NCBI RefSeq assembly: GCF_004339575.1
Contig: NZ_SMFV01000001.1
Location: 425,119-489,118, forward strand
Length of the DNA stretch: 64,000 nt
Direction of reading: 5' to 3'
Origin: Phorcysia thermohydrogeniphila
GTDB taxonomy: Bacteria > Aquificota > Aquificia > Desulfurobacteriales > Desulfurobacteriaceae
Below the pieces are notes generated by a model. The model had not been told where the DNA came from, ran no database searches, and worked only from the letters and a program-made list of their open reading frames with translations. The stretch's first letter is position 1. Each line of letters opens with the position of its first letter. The position numbers and the translations under genes were made by a program. Positions 1 through 8,854 of the stretch are shown piece after piece.

Positions 1-305
1 TCTGGGTCTCTAACGGCAATATCTGCCAAGATTTTCCTGTCAAGCTCAATTCCAGCCTTCTTGAGACCGTGGATGAACCTGCTGTAGTTGAGACCTAAAG
101 GCCTTACTGCAGCGTTAATTCTTACAATCCAGAGTCTCCTGAAGTCCCTCTTCTTAAGCCTTCTGTGCTGGTAAGCGTAAAAGAGGGACTTCATTACAGC
201 AATTTTCATAGTCCTGTAGAGCCTTGAACGGCCACCAAAGTAACCCTTTGTAAGCTTTTTAAGCTTCTTCCTTCTCTTCCTTCTCGGACTGTACTTTACC
301 CTCAT
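1..305 (-). CDS. rplT: 50S ribosomal protein L20 (partial, C-terminus beyond window)
   Basis: L20 binds 23S rRNA early in large-subunit assembly. The visible N-terminal 101 residues start [20 protein letters not shown] and continue through the basic helix and the [11 protein letters not shown] segment typical of L20. The ATG at 303-305 follows an AAAGGAGGAG ribosome binding site. It is the last gene of the thrS-infC-rpmI-rplT order, which is conserved across bacteria. The 3' end lies to the left of base 1, so full length is unknown. A folded RNA element lies just upstream (322-367) and may control its translation. Confidence 0.97.
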   Translation of the reverse strand, partial: MRVKYSPRRKRRKKLKKLTKGYFGGRSRLYRTMKIAVMKSLFYAYQHRRLKKRDFRRLWIVRINAAVRPLGLNYSRFIHGLKKAGIELDRKILADIAVRDP

Positions 306-321
306 TTTCTCCTCCTTTCTC

Positions 322-367
322 CGTAGTGCAGGCGTCCCCTGTGGGGAGCTTTTAAGCCTGCCTTACG
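322..367 (-). promoter_or_regulatory. Folded leader between rpmI and rplT (possible L20 autoregulatory site)
   Basis: Read on the minus strand, this intercistronic RNA forms three stacked stems. CGTA/TACG is the outer stem. A 2x2 internal loop follows, then GCAGGC/GCCTGC, then an asymmetric bulge of 8 versus 1 nt, then TCCCC-ACA-GGGGA as the apical hairpin. It ends about 10 nt before the rplT ribosome binding site. In E. coli and Bacillus, L20 represses this operon by binding mRNA structures near here. That this hairpin is such a site is inference; the base pairing is seen directly. Confidence 0.5.
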
Positions 368-372
368 TCCCT

Positions 373-570
373 TTACTTGTAGAGAACAAGTTGCTTAAAG
401 TTTGCAGCCTGTGTTCCTTCAAGGTATCCAGCCTTACCGAGGTGTCTCTTCCTCTTCCTGCTCTTCTTTGTGAGAAGGTGGCTCTTGTTTGGCTTCCAGT
501 GCTTAATCTTTCCCTTAGCCGTTACCTTTACCCTCTTAGCAGCAGACTTCCTCGTCTTTATCTTGGGCAT
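373..570 (-). CDS. rpmI: 50S ribosomal protein L35
   Basis: Small basic large-subunit protein of 65 residues, the usual length. The N-terminus [20 protein letters not shown] and the [16 protein letters not shown] segment are diagnostic. The ATG at 570 is preceded by GTAAGGAGGC. It lies 43 bp after infC and 67 bp before rplT in the initiation factor/ribosomal protein operon. A TATAAT on the minus strand (606-611), at the end of infC, could be an internal promoter, but no clear -35 is visible. Confidence 0.97.
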   Translation of the reverse strand: MPKIKTRKSAAKRVKVTAKGKIKHWKPNKSHLLTKKSRKRKRHLGKAGYLEGTQAANFKQLVLYK

Positions 571-613
571 TGCGTGCCTCCTTACGGTTTTGAAAACGGA
601 TGAGAATTATAAG

Positions 614-1135
614 CTATTTTTTCTTAGGCGCAAGTATCATTATCATGTCCCTGCCTTCTTTCTTAGGCTTGCGCTCAATCTCTGCTATGTCCTTAACGGC
701 CTCGTATATCTTCATGAGCTGGGCTTCTCCTATCTCCAGATGGGCCTGCTCCCTACCTCTAAACATTACAACGGCCTTTACCTTGTTCCCTTTCTCAAGG
801 AACTTCCTTGCCTGCTTTATCCTTACCTGCATGTCGTGCTCGTCTGTTCTGGGGCGGACCTTTATCGTCTTAACTTCTATAGTCTTCTGTTTCTTCTTTG
901 CCTCGTGCATCTTCTTCTGTTGCTGGTACTTGTACTTACCGTAATCCATAATACGGCAAACGGGAGGGTTGGCGTTCGGAGAGACCTCAACAAGGTCCAG
1001 CCCCTGCTCCTGAGCAAGCTGTAGCGCCTTGTAAGTAGGCATTACCCCTAAGTTCTTACCGTCGCTATCAATTACCAGAACCTCTTTAGCCCTGATTCTT
1101 TCGTTTACTCTGGTCTGGTCAAGTTTCTTACTAAT
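614..1135 (-). CDS. infC: Translation initiation factor IF-3, AUU start
   Basis: IF-3 binds the 30S subunit, discriminates start codons and prevents premature subunit joining. The frame runs upstream of the first ATG (1042) to an ATT codon at 1133-1135 that sits 5 nt after GGAGG. The product from there starts with SKKLDQTRVNERIRAKEVLV, the canonical IF-3 N-terminal domain, giving 173 residues. Starting at the ATG would remove that conserved segment. AUU initiation of infC is the known basis of IF-3 autocontrol in E. coli. The gene follows thrS by 18 bp and precedes rpmI. Confidence 0.95.
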   Translation of the reverse strand: MSKKLDQTRVNERIRAKEVLVIDSDGKNLGVMPTYKALQLAQEQGLDLVEVSPNANPPVCRIMDYGKYKYQQQKKMHEAKKKQKTIEVKTIKVRPRTDEHDMQVRIKQARKFLEKGNKVKAVVMFRGREQAHLEIGEAQLMKIYEAVKDIAEIERKPKKEGRDMIMILAPKKK

Positions 1136-1153
1136 GGCTCCCTCCTTCTAAGC

Positions 1154-3130
1154 TTAGGTTTTCTCTTTTATTTCTGTAAGTATTTTATCCAGAAAAGCGT
1201 TTAAGTCCATAGCTCCAAGGTCACCTTCCCTCTTTGACCTTACAGAGACCGTTCCGCTCTGCTGTTCTTTCTCACCAACTATGAGCATGTAAGGAATCTT
1301 CATTAACTCCGCCTTCCTTATCTTATACCCGACCTTTGCACTTTCATCGTCAAGCTTCACCCTTATGCCAGCTCCCTTTAGCTTCTCGTAAACCTCATCG
1401 GCGTACTCAAGGTACTTGTCGCTAACCGGGATTATTACGACCTGAGTTGGAGCAAGCCAAGTTGGGAAGAGTCCTGCGTAGTGTTCTATGAGAAGTCCTA
1501 TGAACCTTTCAATGCTTCCCATAATAGCCCTGTGAACCATTACGGGACGTTTCTTCTGGCCGTCCTTGTCAACGTAGGTAAGGTCAAAGCGCTCCGGAAG
1601 GTTAAAGTCAACCTGAATTGTTGGCCCGTCCCACTTCCTTCCAATGGCGTCAAGGACGGCTATGTCAATTTTTGGACCGTAGAAAGCTCCGTCACCCTCA
1701 ACGATGTTGTAGTCAAATCCTCTCTCCTTAAGGGCGTCTATCAGAGCTTGCGTTGCGTGCTCCCAAGCCTCGTCGCTACCGATATACTTTTCGGGCTTTG
1801 TGCCGATGTTTATGACGTAGTCAAGCTTAAAGGTGGAGAGGAGCTCCATCACGTAGTCAAGAACTCCCTGAATCTCCTCTTTCAGCTGGTCGGGACGGCA
1901 GAATATGTGTCCATCGTCCTGAGTAAATCCCCTAACCCTTAAGAGACCGTGGAGAGAACCGCTCTTTTCGTACCTGTAGACAGTTCCAAATTCAAAGAAC
2001 CTTATGGGTAAGTCTCTATAACTTCTAACCTGAGATTTGTATATAAGGATGTGTCCGGGACAGTTCATAGGCTTTACTGCGTACCAGTGGGCTTCCTTTA
2101 TCTCCTCACTCGTGAGGGGAACTTCCTCGTTACCGAGCCTCTGCTCCTCGTCGTGCTCAACAACGGGAACGAAGAACATGTTCTCCCTGTAGAAGTTATA
2201 GTGGCCTGAAGTCTTCCAGAGGTCGGCCTTCATTATGTGGGGAGTGTATATTCTCTGGTAACCCCTCTTCCTGTGCTCTTCCTCAACCCACTTTTCTATT
2301 TCCTGCCTTATGATTGCACCGTTTGGATGCCAGAAGACAAGTCCCGGACCGGCTTCCTCGTAAATGCTGAAAAGGTCAAGCTGTTTACCGAGAACCCTGT
2401 GGTCCCTCTTTTTCGCCTCCTCAAGCCTGTGGAGGTACTCGTCAAGCTCCTTCTTCTTCCAGAAGGCCGTTCCGTAAACCCTCTGGAGCATCTTGTTCCT
2501 TGAGTCTCCCCTCCAGTACGCACCGGCAACAGAGAGGAGCTTAAAGGCCTTTACCATTCCTGCGTGCTCAACGTGTGGACCCTTACAGAGGTCAAAGAAG
2601 TCCTCCCCGAGCCAGTAGATTGTTATCTCTTCATCCTCAGGAATTGCCTCAAGGAGCTCCAGCTTATAAGGGTCGTCCTTAAAGAGCTCCTTAGCCTTTT
2701 CCCTCGTTACCTTCTCCCTCCTAAAGGGCTCTTTCGCCTTTACGATTCTCTCCATCTCCTTTTCAATCTTTTCTAAGTCCTCCTCGGAGATGGAGACGGG
2801 AAGGTCAAAGTCGTAGTAGAAACCCTCTTCTGTTGCCGGACCTATTCCAAGCTTTACCTTATCGTGCCCGTATATGTTCTTAACTGCCTTTGCCAAGATG
2901 TGGGCAGCGCTGTGCCTCAGGATTTCAAGGGATTCTGGGTCTTTCGGCGTTAGAATCCTTATCTTTCCACTCTCCCTTATAGGCGTGTGAAGGTCTATTA
3001 TCTCCCCGTTAAAGAGAGCTCCAACTGCGTTCTTCTCAAGGCTCTTTGCTATCCTACCGGCAATCTCCTTAACGCTCGTCTCACTCTCAAAGGTAAGCTT
3101 GCTACCGTCTGGGAGCTCTATTTCAATCAT
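1154..3130 (-). CDS. thrS: Threonyl-tRNA synthetase
   Basis: Charges tRNA-Thr. At 658 residues it has the full bacterial architecture. The N-terminal TGS domain is at about 1-60. The editing domain carries HSAAHILAKAV (about 74-84) and the later CKGPHVEHAGM zinc-site motif. The class II catalytic core has the MNCPGH motif 2 region, and the C-terminal anticodon-binding domain starts near PTQVVIIPV. The ATG start has an AAGGAG site upstream. It leads the thrS-infC-rpmI-rplT operon. Only 39 bp separate it from ftsI, leaving no room for a T-box leader. Confidence 0.97.
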   Translation of the reverse strand: MIEIELPDGSKLTFESETSVKEIAGRIAKSLEKNAVGALFNGEIIDLHTPIRESGKIRILTPKDPESLEILRHSAAHILAKAVKNIYGHDKVKLGIGPATEEGFYYDFDLPVSISEEDLEKIEKEMERIVKAKEPFRREKVTREKAKELFKDDPYKLELLEAIPEDEEITIYWLGEDFFDLCKGPHVEHAGMVKAFKLLSVAGAYWRGDSRNKMLQRVYGTAFWKKKELDEYLHRLEEAKKRDHRVLGKQLDLFSIYEEAGPGLVFWHPNGAIIRQEIEKWVEEEHRKRGYQRIYTPHIMKADLWKTSGHYNFYRENMFFVPVVEHDEEQRLGNEEVPLTSEEIKEAHWYAVKPMNCPGHILIYKSQVRSYRDLPIRFFEFGTVYRYEKSGSLHGLLRVRGFTQDDGHIFCRPDQLKEEIQGVLDYVMELLSTFKLDYVINIGTKPEKYIGSDEAWEHATQALIDALKERGFDYNIVEGDGAFYGPKIDIAVLDAIGRKWDGPTIQVDFNLPERFDLTYVDKDGQKKRPVMVHRAIMGSIERFIGLLIEHYAGLFPTWLAPTQVVIIPVSDKYLEYADEVYEKLKGAGIRVKLDDESAKVGYKIRKAELMKIPYMLIVGEKEQQSGTVSVRSKREGDLGAMDLNAFLDKILTEIKEKT

Positions 3131-3169
3131 ACTCCTTACCCCTTTAAAATTGATTGATGGCTAATTTTA

Positions 3170-5182
3170 CTACTTTTCCGTTTGAAGTCCGTTCGTTAAA
3201 AGGTAATCCCTATTTATCTCCGAGCAGAGGATAGCCCCATCCTTCCCAACCCTATACTCCTTCTTGTCGGGAGCTACCCTCTCATAGAGGAGAACCCTCT
3301 CTGCAAGCTCCCTAAAGAGGGGAACTGCGATTTTGCTCGCCCAGAGCTCCCTCTTTGGAACTTTCGGCTCGTCAACGGTTACGGCCAGAACAAACCTTGG
3401 GTTCGTCATAGGGAAAGCACCGACAAAAGAGGCCGTAATCTTCTGCTTGTTGTAGGCCTTTATCTTTGGGTCGTACTTTACGGCCGTTCCCGTCTTTCCG
3501 CCAACGTAAAAGTTCTCAAAGCGCGTTCCCGTTCCAGTTCCCCCCTCAACAACCATGGTGAGAACCCTACGCATTACCTTAGAGGTTCTCTCAGAGATTA
3601 CCCTCCTCTTTTTAACTACGGGAAACCTCTTAATGACTTTCCCCTTGTCGTCAACGATTGCAAGGAGGAGACGGGGCTTTACGTAAACGCCACCGTTTAC
3701 GAGGGCAGAGTAGGCAGCCGCAAGCTGAAGCGTCGTTGTCATTATGTTGTGTCCAAAGGAGAGGGTGGCAAACTCAACGTCCCTCCACTTTTTCCAGTGG
3801 CGCAGTACACCGGGGTCTTCTCCGGGGAGCTCTATCCCGGTTTTTTCCCCAAAGCCGAAGGCCTTAAAGTACTCGTAGAGCTTCTCCTTTCCAAGAAGCT
3901 GGGCTACCTTTATTATCCCCACGTTATCCGAGTACTGAATAATCTCCCACGCCCTTAATTTCACGTCCCTTCCGTGAAACTCGTTCTTAAAGGTTTTCTT
4001 TCCAACTTGGTAGGTTGCAGGACAGAAGAACACGGTATCTGCCGTTACAAGTCCCTCATTTATAGCTGCAGCTAAAGTTATCGGCTTTATAACAGAGCCG
4101 GGCTCATAGGGAGCAGTTATGAACCTTGCATTAAGCTTTGAGAGAAGTTTTTTCCCTCTCTTTTCCCCGTACTTATAGAAGGGATAGCTTGCAGCAGCCA
4201 GAATATCCCCAGTGTAAGGGTCCATTAGAACGGCGTTTATAAAGTTGGGATGCCACTTTTTACCGAACTCTTCTATTGTTTTTTCAAAGATGTACTGAAG
4301 GTTTCCGTCTATGGTTATTACTACGTTGTTCCCCTTCTGTCTACTTAAGAAGAGTCTCGCCTCCTTTCCAAGGTAAACCCTACCACGGGTATCCTTCTCT
4401 CCTGAGAGGGTTATCGTATCACCGGTTATTATCTTTCTCCTTTCAAGTAAATACTCAAGACCAGAAAGCCCCTCCCCAGACCTGTTTGTCAGCCCAACAA
4501 CGACAGAGCCGGTGCTGTAGGGGTAAACCCTCTTAAACTCTGTAACGTAGCCCAGCAAATCCGGATATCTTTTTTTAAACCTATCCTCCTTAGAGAGGTA
4601 GTAGTAGATGTTTAAAGCCGTTCTAACTGCCCTATAGGCCTCTTTACGGGAGCAGGAAATCCTCTTTTTAAGCCAGACAAAGGGAACTTTTATAGTTTTT
4701 CCGTCCTTCTTAACGATGGTAAACTCTTTTTTGTAGGCAAAGTCTATGTCCTTAGGGGAAATATTTTCAAAGACGCTAAGAGATTTTTTGATTTTCTCAC
4801 TGCTCAGTCCCTTCTCACGGGCGTAATCTTCAATAACATCTTTATCTCTAAGTAAAATTCTTTTAAAGAGCTCCTTATCCTTTATCTCTGAGGGTCTCAC
4901 GTAGAAGGAGATAACCCTTTCGCTTGCAGCAAGGAGAGCTCTATTCCTATCAAGAATCTCTCCCCTTTCAGAGGAAATCTTTATAGCACCTGCAAACTGC
5001 TTCTCTACCAAGTTTATCCAAAATTCCCTCTGGCTGAAGGTAAGAAGGTAGAGCTTGCCCAAGTAAATAAAGACAAGTACAATCGAAACGAAGAGAAAGA
5101 GGTTAAGCCTATCGTCCTTAAAGGGCTTTACGAAGTTGTAAAGCCTGAGTAACAGTTCCTTTAGTTTTAGGAGGATTCTCAT
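3170..5182 (-). CDS. ftsI: Penicillin-binding protein, FtsI/PBP3-type transpeptidase
   Basis: Class B PBP that cross-links septal peptidoglycan. At 670 residues it has a short cytoplasmic tail, one membrane anchor (about 27-50), a PBP dimerisation region beginning GAIKISSERGEILDRN, and a transpeptidase domain. The active-site motifs are all present: SVIK in EPGSVIKP (about 362), YSDN (about 419) and KTGT (about 563). It overlaps the upstream small coiled-coil gene by 4 bp, the usual ftsL-ftsI arrangement, so FtsI rather than MrdA is the better call. No PASTA repeats are seen. The gene ends 39 bp before thrS starts. Confidence 0.92.
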   Translation of the reverse strand: MRILLKLKELLLRLYNFVKPFKDDRLNLFLFVSIVLVFIYLGKLYLLTFSQREFWINLVEKQFAGAIKISSERGEILDRNRALLAASERVISFYVRPSEIKDKELFKRILLRDKDVIEDYAREKGLSSEKIKKSLSVFENISPKDIDFAYKKEFTIVKKDGKTIKVPFVWLKKRISCSRKEAYRAVRTALNIYYYLSKEDRFKKRYPDLLGYVTEFKRVYPYSTGSVVVGLTNRSGEGLSGLEYLLERRKIITGDTITLSGEKDTRGRVYLGKEARLFLSRQKGNNVVITIDGNLQYIFEKTIEEFGKKWHPNFINAVLMDPYTGDILAAASYPFYKYGEKRGKKLLSKLNARFITAPYEPGSVIKPITLAAAINEGLVTADTVFFCPATYQVGKKTFKNEFHGRDVKLRAWEIIQYSDNVGIIKVAQLLGKEKLYEYFKAFGFGEKTGIELPGEDPGVLRHWKKWRDVEFATLSFGHNIMTTTLQLAAAYSALVNGGVYVKPRLLLAIVDDKGKVIKRFPVVKKRRVISERTSKVMRRVLTMVVEGGTGTGTRFENFYVGGKTGTAVKYDPKIKAYNKQKITASFVGAFPMTNPRFVLAVTVDEPKVPKRELWASKIAVPLFRELAERVLLYERVAPDKKEYRVGKDGAILCSEINRDYLLTNGLQTEK

Positions 5183-5451
5183 TTTAAGTACTTGACCTCG
5201 TTTTCCCTGAGTAGTCTGAGGTCCTTAGAGTTCTCGTCAACGGTTTTAGGGTTGAGTATGGAGTAGTACTTTACCGTCAGTCTGTTGTTCTCCTCCTTAA
5301 GGCTCTCTATCTCCTTTACCAGTTTTGTTATTTTAGCCTTCTGGTGGGTACACTTTGAGCGAATGTTGGCAACCTTAGCGCTGATGACTATGGCTAAAAC
5401 GCAGGACACTACGTATAATATCACGCACAAATAGCTCAGCGCTTTTTTCAC
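5179..5451 (-). CDS. ftsL: FtsL-like septum protein
   Basis: A 90-residue bitopic protein. It has a short basic N-terminus, one membrane segment (about 4-27), then a predicted coiled coil (KITKLVKEIESLKEENNRL). That is the topology of FtsL, which with FtsB and FtsQ activates FtsI. Sequence alone is too short to prove orthology; the 4-bp overlap with ftsI is the main argument. The start is a GTG at 5449-5451 with AGGAG only 2 nt upstream, an unusually short spacing. No rsmH/mraW precedes it; a tRNA gene on the other strand does. Confidence 0.72.
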   Translation of the reverse strand: MKKALSYLCVILYVVSCVLAIVISAKVANIRSKCTHQKAKITKLVKEIESLKEENNRLTVKYYSILNPKTVDENSKDLRLLRENEVKYLK

Positions 5452-5493
5452 TGCTCCTGCCGGCTATATTTATTTCAGGAAACCAAAGGATAC

Positions 5494-5570
5494 GCGCCCG
5501 TAGCTCAGCTGGATAGAGCCCAGGACTCCGGATCCTGGTGTCGCGGGTTCAAGTCCCGCCGGGCGCGCCA
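5494..5570 (+). tRNA. tRNA-Arg (anticodon CCG)
   Basis: A complete cloverleaf with the 3' CCA encoded. The acceptor is GCGCCCG/CGGGCGC with discriminator G. The D arm is GCTC/GAGC, the anticodon stem CAGGA/TCCTG, the loop CTCCGGA with anticodon CCG reading CGG, and the T arm GCGGG/CCCGC with loop TTCAAGT. It lies alone on the plus strand, diverging from ftsL-ftsI. Its CCA ends at the base next to the purF stop codon on the opposite strand. A TATATT hexamer at 5465-5470 could be its -10 element. Confidence 0.97.
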
Positions 5571-6959
5571 CTACTTTTTCTTTGACTGCTCCACTATCCT
5601 TTCAGGAACGTCTACAGGGTACTTGCCGTCAAAGCAGGCGGTACAGAACTCCTCTCTACTTCCACAGGTAGCTTCAAGCATCCCCTCTAAGGAGAGGTAT
5701 CCAAGGCTGTCGGCCTCTATGAACTTACATATCTCCTCTACAGAGTAGGAAGAGGCTATAAGCTGGTCCCTCGTTGGAGTGTCTATACCGAAGTAACAGG
5801 GCCACTTTGTAGGGGGAGAGCTGATTCTCATGTGAACTTCCTTTGCTCCAGCTTCCCTGAGCATCCTGATAATTTTCCTGCTCGTCGTTCCTCTCACAAT
5901 GGAGTCGTCTATGACAACTATTCTCTTACCTTTTAGGAGCTCCGGAATGGGGTTAAGCTTAACCTTTACCCCAATGTCCCTCATCTTCTGCTCAGGCTTT
6001 ATGAATGTCCTTCCAACGTAGTGGTTTCTTATGAGCCCCATCTCAAAGGGAATGCCACTTTCCTGAGAGTAGCCGAGAGCCGGAACTACGCCAGAATCGG
6101 GAACGGGAATAACGAGGTCTGCCTCTACGGGGTACTCCCTCGCCAATATCCTTCCAAACTCTTTCCTCACTTCATAAACGCTCTTTCCAAATATACGGCT
6201 GTCTGGCCTTGCAAAGTAGATGAACTCAAAGATACACTGGGACTTCTTACACTTTTCGCTTCCCGGAAGACGTAGACTGCTAACCTTCCCGTTTTCAACT
6301 ACGACTATCTCCCCCGGCTCTACGTCCCTGATATACCTTGCCCCTATCAGGTCAAAGGCGCAGGTTTCAGAGGCAAAAACGGGACTGCCGTTGAGCTCTC
6401 CCATACACAAGGGGCGAAATCCCCAAGGATCTCTCGCAGCAATTAACTTCTTATTTGTCATAACGAGGAGGGAGTAAGCACCCTTAAGCTTAGAGAGGGC
6501 ATCTATTAGCTTTTCAAGGAACTTCTTCTTCCTTGACTTGACTATCAGGTGAACGATTACTTCAGAGTCCGTAGTTCCCCTAAAGATTGAGCCCTCTTCC
6601 TCTAACTTTTCGCGGAGCTCCAGCGCGTTTACAAGGTTACCGTTATGGGCAATGGCCAGCTGACCGTACTTGTAAGAGACAACGATTGGCTGTATGTTGT
6701 CAGGAGAGTCCGAAGCCCCAGAGGTTGAATACCTGTTGTGGCCAATGGCAGTGTGGCCTGTAAGCTTTTTAAGGCTATCGCTCTTAAAGACGGAAGAGAC
6801 GAGACCAAAGTCCCTATAGTAGGTAATCCGCTTACCGTCCGTTACAGCTATACCAGCGCTCTCCTGCCCCCTGTGCTGGAGGGCGTAGAGCCCCAAGTAG
6901 GTGTAGTAGGCGGCGTTAGGGTTATCGTATATACCGAAAATGCCGCAGTACTCCTTCAT
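5571..6959 (-). CDS. purF: Amidophosphoribosyltransferase
   Basis: First committed step of purine synthesis: PRPP plus glutamine gives 5-phosphoribosylamine. It has 462 residues. Cys5 in MKEYCGIFG is the expected Ntn nucleophile exposed after removal of a four-residue propeptide. The PRPP loop [13 protein letters not shown] is at about 348-360. Cys242, Cys388, Cys439 and Cys442 match the four [4Fe-4S] ligands of the Bacillus-type oxygen-sensitive enzyme rather than the E. coli type. GAGGTAAG precedes the ATG. It diverges from purC over 96 bp and converges with zero spacing on the tRNA-Arg gene. Confidence 0.96.
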   Translation of the reverse strand: MKEYCGIFGIYDNPNAAYYTYLGLYALQHRGQESAGIAVTDGKRITYYRDFGLVSSVFKSDSLKKLTGHTAIGHNRYSTSGASDSPDNIQPIVVSYKYGQLAIAHNGNLVNALELREKLEEEGSIFRGTTDSEVIVHLIVKSRKKKFLEKLIDALSKLKGAYSLLVMTNKKLIAARDPWGFRPLCMGELNGSPVFASETCAFDLIGARYIRDVEPGEIVVVENGKVSSLRLPGSEKCKKSQCIFEFIYFARPDSRIFGKSVYEVRKEFGRILAREYPVEADLVIPVPDSGVVPALGYSQESGIPFEMGLIRNHYVGRTFIKPEQKMRDIGVKVKLNPIPELLKGKRIVVIDDSIVRGTTSRKIIRMLREAGAKEVHMRISSPPTKWPCYFGIDTPTRDQLIASSYSVEEICKFIEADSLGYLSLEGMLEATCGSREEFCTACFDGKYPVDVPERIVEQSKKK

Positions 6960-6994
6960 CTTACCTCACCAAAAAGGTATTGATTGAGCTAAGA

Positions 6995-7021
6995 ATTATA
7001 GCAACAGAAATGGCTTATAAT
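6995..7021. promoter_or_regulatory. Divergent purF/purC promoter region (putative -10 boxes)
   Basis: The 96-bp gap between the divergent start codons holds a TATAAT on each strand. One is at 7016-7021 (plus), about 35 bp before the purC ATG. The other is at 6995-7000 (minus), about 36 bp before the purF ATG. Neither has a convincing TTGACA at 17 bp, so the assignment rests on the -10 boxes and their placement. No PurR-like box was recognised. Confidence 0.4.
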
Positions 7022-7055
7022 TTAACAGCAAAACAGCACCCAATCGGAGGAGTCC

Positions 7056-7781
7056 ATGGAGAAGAGAGAGAAACTCTACGAAGGAAAGGCCAAGGTTCTC
7101 TATACTACAGACAGCGAAAACCTTCTCGTTCAGTACTTTAAGGACGACACCACAGCCTTTGACGGAGCTAAAAAGGAAGTCCTTGAAGATAAGGGCGTAA
7201 TCAACTGTGCAATCTCAACCGTAATCTTTGAATACCTAGAGAAGCACGGAGTAAGGACTCACTTTGTAGAGAGGCTCTCCCCAAGGGAAATGCTCGTAAA
7301 GAGGTGCGAAATCATTCCCGTTGAGGTCGTCGTAAGGAACGTTGCCGCCGGAAGTTTCTGTCGTCGCTACGGAGTTGAGGAGGGAACTCCTTTAAAGGAA
7401 CCTCTCGTAGAGTACTTCTACAAGTCCGACGAGCTCCACGACCCGATGGTCTGCCCCAACCACGTTTACCTCTTTGGCTGGGCAACAAGGGAAGAGCTCG
7501 GACAGATGACAAAGGCAGCCCTTGAGGTAAACGAGCTCCTCAAAAAGTTCTTTGACGAGATAGACATACTCCTCGTTGACTTTAAGCTTGAGTTCGGTAG
7601 ACACAACGGAGAGGTAATCCTCGCAGACGAGATTACGCCAGACTCCTGTAGGCTCTGGGATAAATCCACAATGGAAGTTCTTGATAAGGACAGGTTCAGG
7701 AAGGACATGGGTAAAGTTGTAGAGAGCTACAAGGAGGTTTACAGGAGGATTATGGAGAGGTACGAAAGGGTGGAGGAGTAA
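7056..7781 (+). CDS. purC: SAICAR synthetase
   Basis: Phosphoribosylaminoimidazole-succinocarboxamide synthase joins CAIR and aspartate with ATP in purine synthesis. The 241 residues show the family start KREKLYEGKAKVLYTTD, the VVRNVAAGS motif and the LADEITPDSCRLWD signature near the C-terminus. CGGAGGAG precedes the ATG. It is divergent from purF, consistent with shared purine control. It runs directly into trpS, whose ATG begins on the base after the purC stop, so the two are probably cotranscribed and coupled. Confidence 0.96.
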   Translation: MEKREKLYEGKAKVLYTTDSENLLVQYFKDDTTAFDGAKKEVLEDKGVINCAISTVIFEYLEKHGVRTHFVERLSPREMLVKRCEIIPVEVVVRNVAAGSFCRRYGVEEGTPLKEPLVEYFYKSDELHDPMVCPNHVYLFGWATREELGQMTKAALEVNELLKKFFDEIDILLVDFKLEFGRHNGEVILADEITPDSCRLWDKSTMEVLDKDRFRKDMGKVVESYKEVYRRIMERYERVEE

Positions 7782-8846
7782 ATGGAGAGAGAGGTTCTGG
7801 TTGCAAACGTTGACAAGGAGATGAAAATCGCCCTTGAAAAGTACGAAGAGCCGAAGGACATAAAGAGAGTCCTTTCTGGAATGAGACCAACCGGAAAGCT
7901 CCACCTTGGTAACTACTTTGGAGCGCTAAAGACGTGGATAGAGCTTCAGGATAGAGCCGAGTGCTTCTTCTTTATAGCCGACTGGCACGCAATAACCACC
8001 TCCTACCACGATACAAGCGCCCTCTCTGAGAACACCGTAGAGATGATGGCCGACTGGCTTGCTGCCGGCCTCTCTCCCCAGAAAGCCACCCTTTTCATCC
8101 AGTCCTTTGTGAAGGAGCACGCAGAGCTCCACCTCCTTTTAAGCATGATTACGCCCGTAAGGTGGCTTGAGAGGAATCCAACCTACAAAGAGATGATGGA
8201 AAACCTTAAGGACAGAGAGCTTGCCACCTACGGCTTCTTAGGTTACCCAGTCCTTCAGACTGCCGACATCGTGATTTACAAAGCCGACACCGTCCCCGTC
8301 GGTATAGACCAGCTTCCTCACTTGGAACTTTCAAGGGAGATAACAAGGCGCTTTAACAGGTTCTTTGGCAACATATTCCCCGAGCCAAGGCCTTTCCTCT
8401 CAAAAGCGCCCAAACTCCCCGGCCTTGACGGCAGGAAGATGAGTAAATCCTACGGCAACTGTATCTACCTCTCAGACTCAGAAGAGGAGGTAAACAAAAA
8501 GGTAAGGAGCATGGTTACAGACCCTGCAAGGGTTAGGAAAACAGACCCCGGTCATCCAGAGGTCTGCTCCGTCTACGCCTACCACAAGATATTTACACCA
8601 GAAGAAAAGGTTGAAGAGCTTGAAGAAGCCTGCAGGAAAGGGGAAATCGGCTGCGTTCAGTGTAAGAAAGAGCTGGCGAAGAACCTCAACGCCTTCCTCC
8701 AGCCTATAAGGGAGAAGAGGATAGAGTTCCTAAGGAAGAGGGACGAGCTAATAGACGTCTTCGTTGAAGGCTCAAAGAAAGCAAGAGAAGTTGCAAGGCA
8801 AACGATGGAGGAAGTTAGAAGGGCGATGAACTTTCTATCTGTATAG
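7782..8846 (+). CDS. trpS: Tryptophanyl-tRNA synthetase with N-terminal extension
   Basis: Class I synthetase charging tRNA-Trp. The nucleotide-binding TGKLHLGNY (HIGH variant) is at about 37-45 and KMSKS at 219-223. Most bacterial TrpS start about at the KRVLSGMRPTG segment. Here about 27 residues precede it. The ATG at 7782 is well supported, because it follows the purC stop directly with GGAGG 4 nt upstream. A second in-frame ATG at 7821 gives a shorter form. The C-terminal helical domain is intact. Confidence 0.95.
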   Translation: MEREVLVANVDKEMKIALEKYEEPKDIKRVLSGMRPTGKLHLGNYFGALKTWIELQDRAECFFFIADWHAITTSYHDTSALSENTVEMMADWLAAGLSPQKATLFIQSFVKEHAELHLLLSMITPVRWLERNPTYKEMMENLKDRELATYGFLGYPVLQTADIVIYKADTVPVGIDQLPHLELSREITRRFNRFFGNIFPEPRPFLSKAPKLPGLDGRKMSKSYGNCIYLSDSEEEVNKKVRSMVTDPARVRKTDPGHPEVCSVYAYHKIFTPEEKVEELEEACRKGEIGCVQCKKELAKNLNAFLQPIREKRIEFLRKRDELIDVFVEGSKKAREVARQTMEEVRRAMNFLSV

Positions 8847-8854
8847 GTTTGGTG

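Noticed and set aside
470-1024. 184-codon plus-strand frame across rpmI and infC
   Set aside because: Antisense to conserved translation genes; low-complexity Leu-rich product.
3131-3169. T-box leader for thrS
   Set aside because: The gap is only 39 bp and holds no stem or T-box sequence.
3170-5182. Elongation-type PBP2 (mrdA) instead of ftsI
   Set aside because: A small FtsL-like gene overlaps it and the domain layout fits the FtsI group, though the distinction is not absolute.
7392-7904. 170-codon minus-strand frame across purC/trpS
   Set aside because: Antisense shadow of two well-supported genes.
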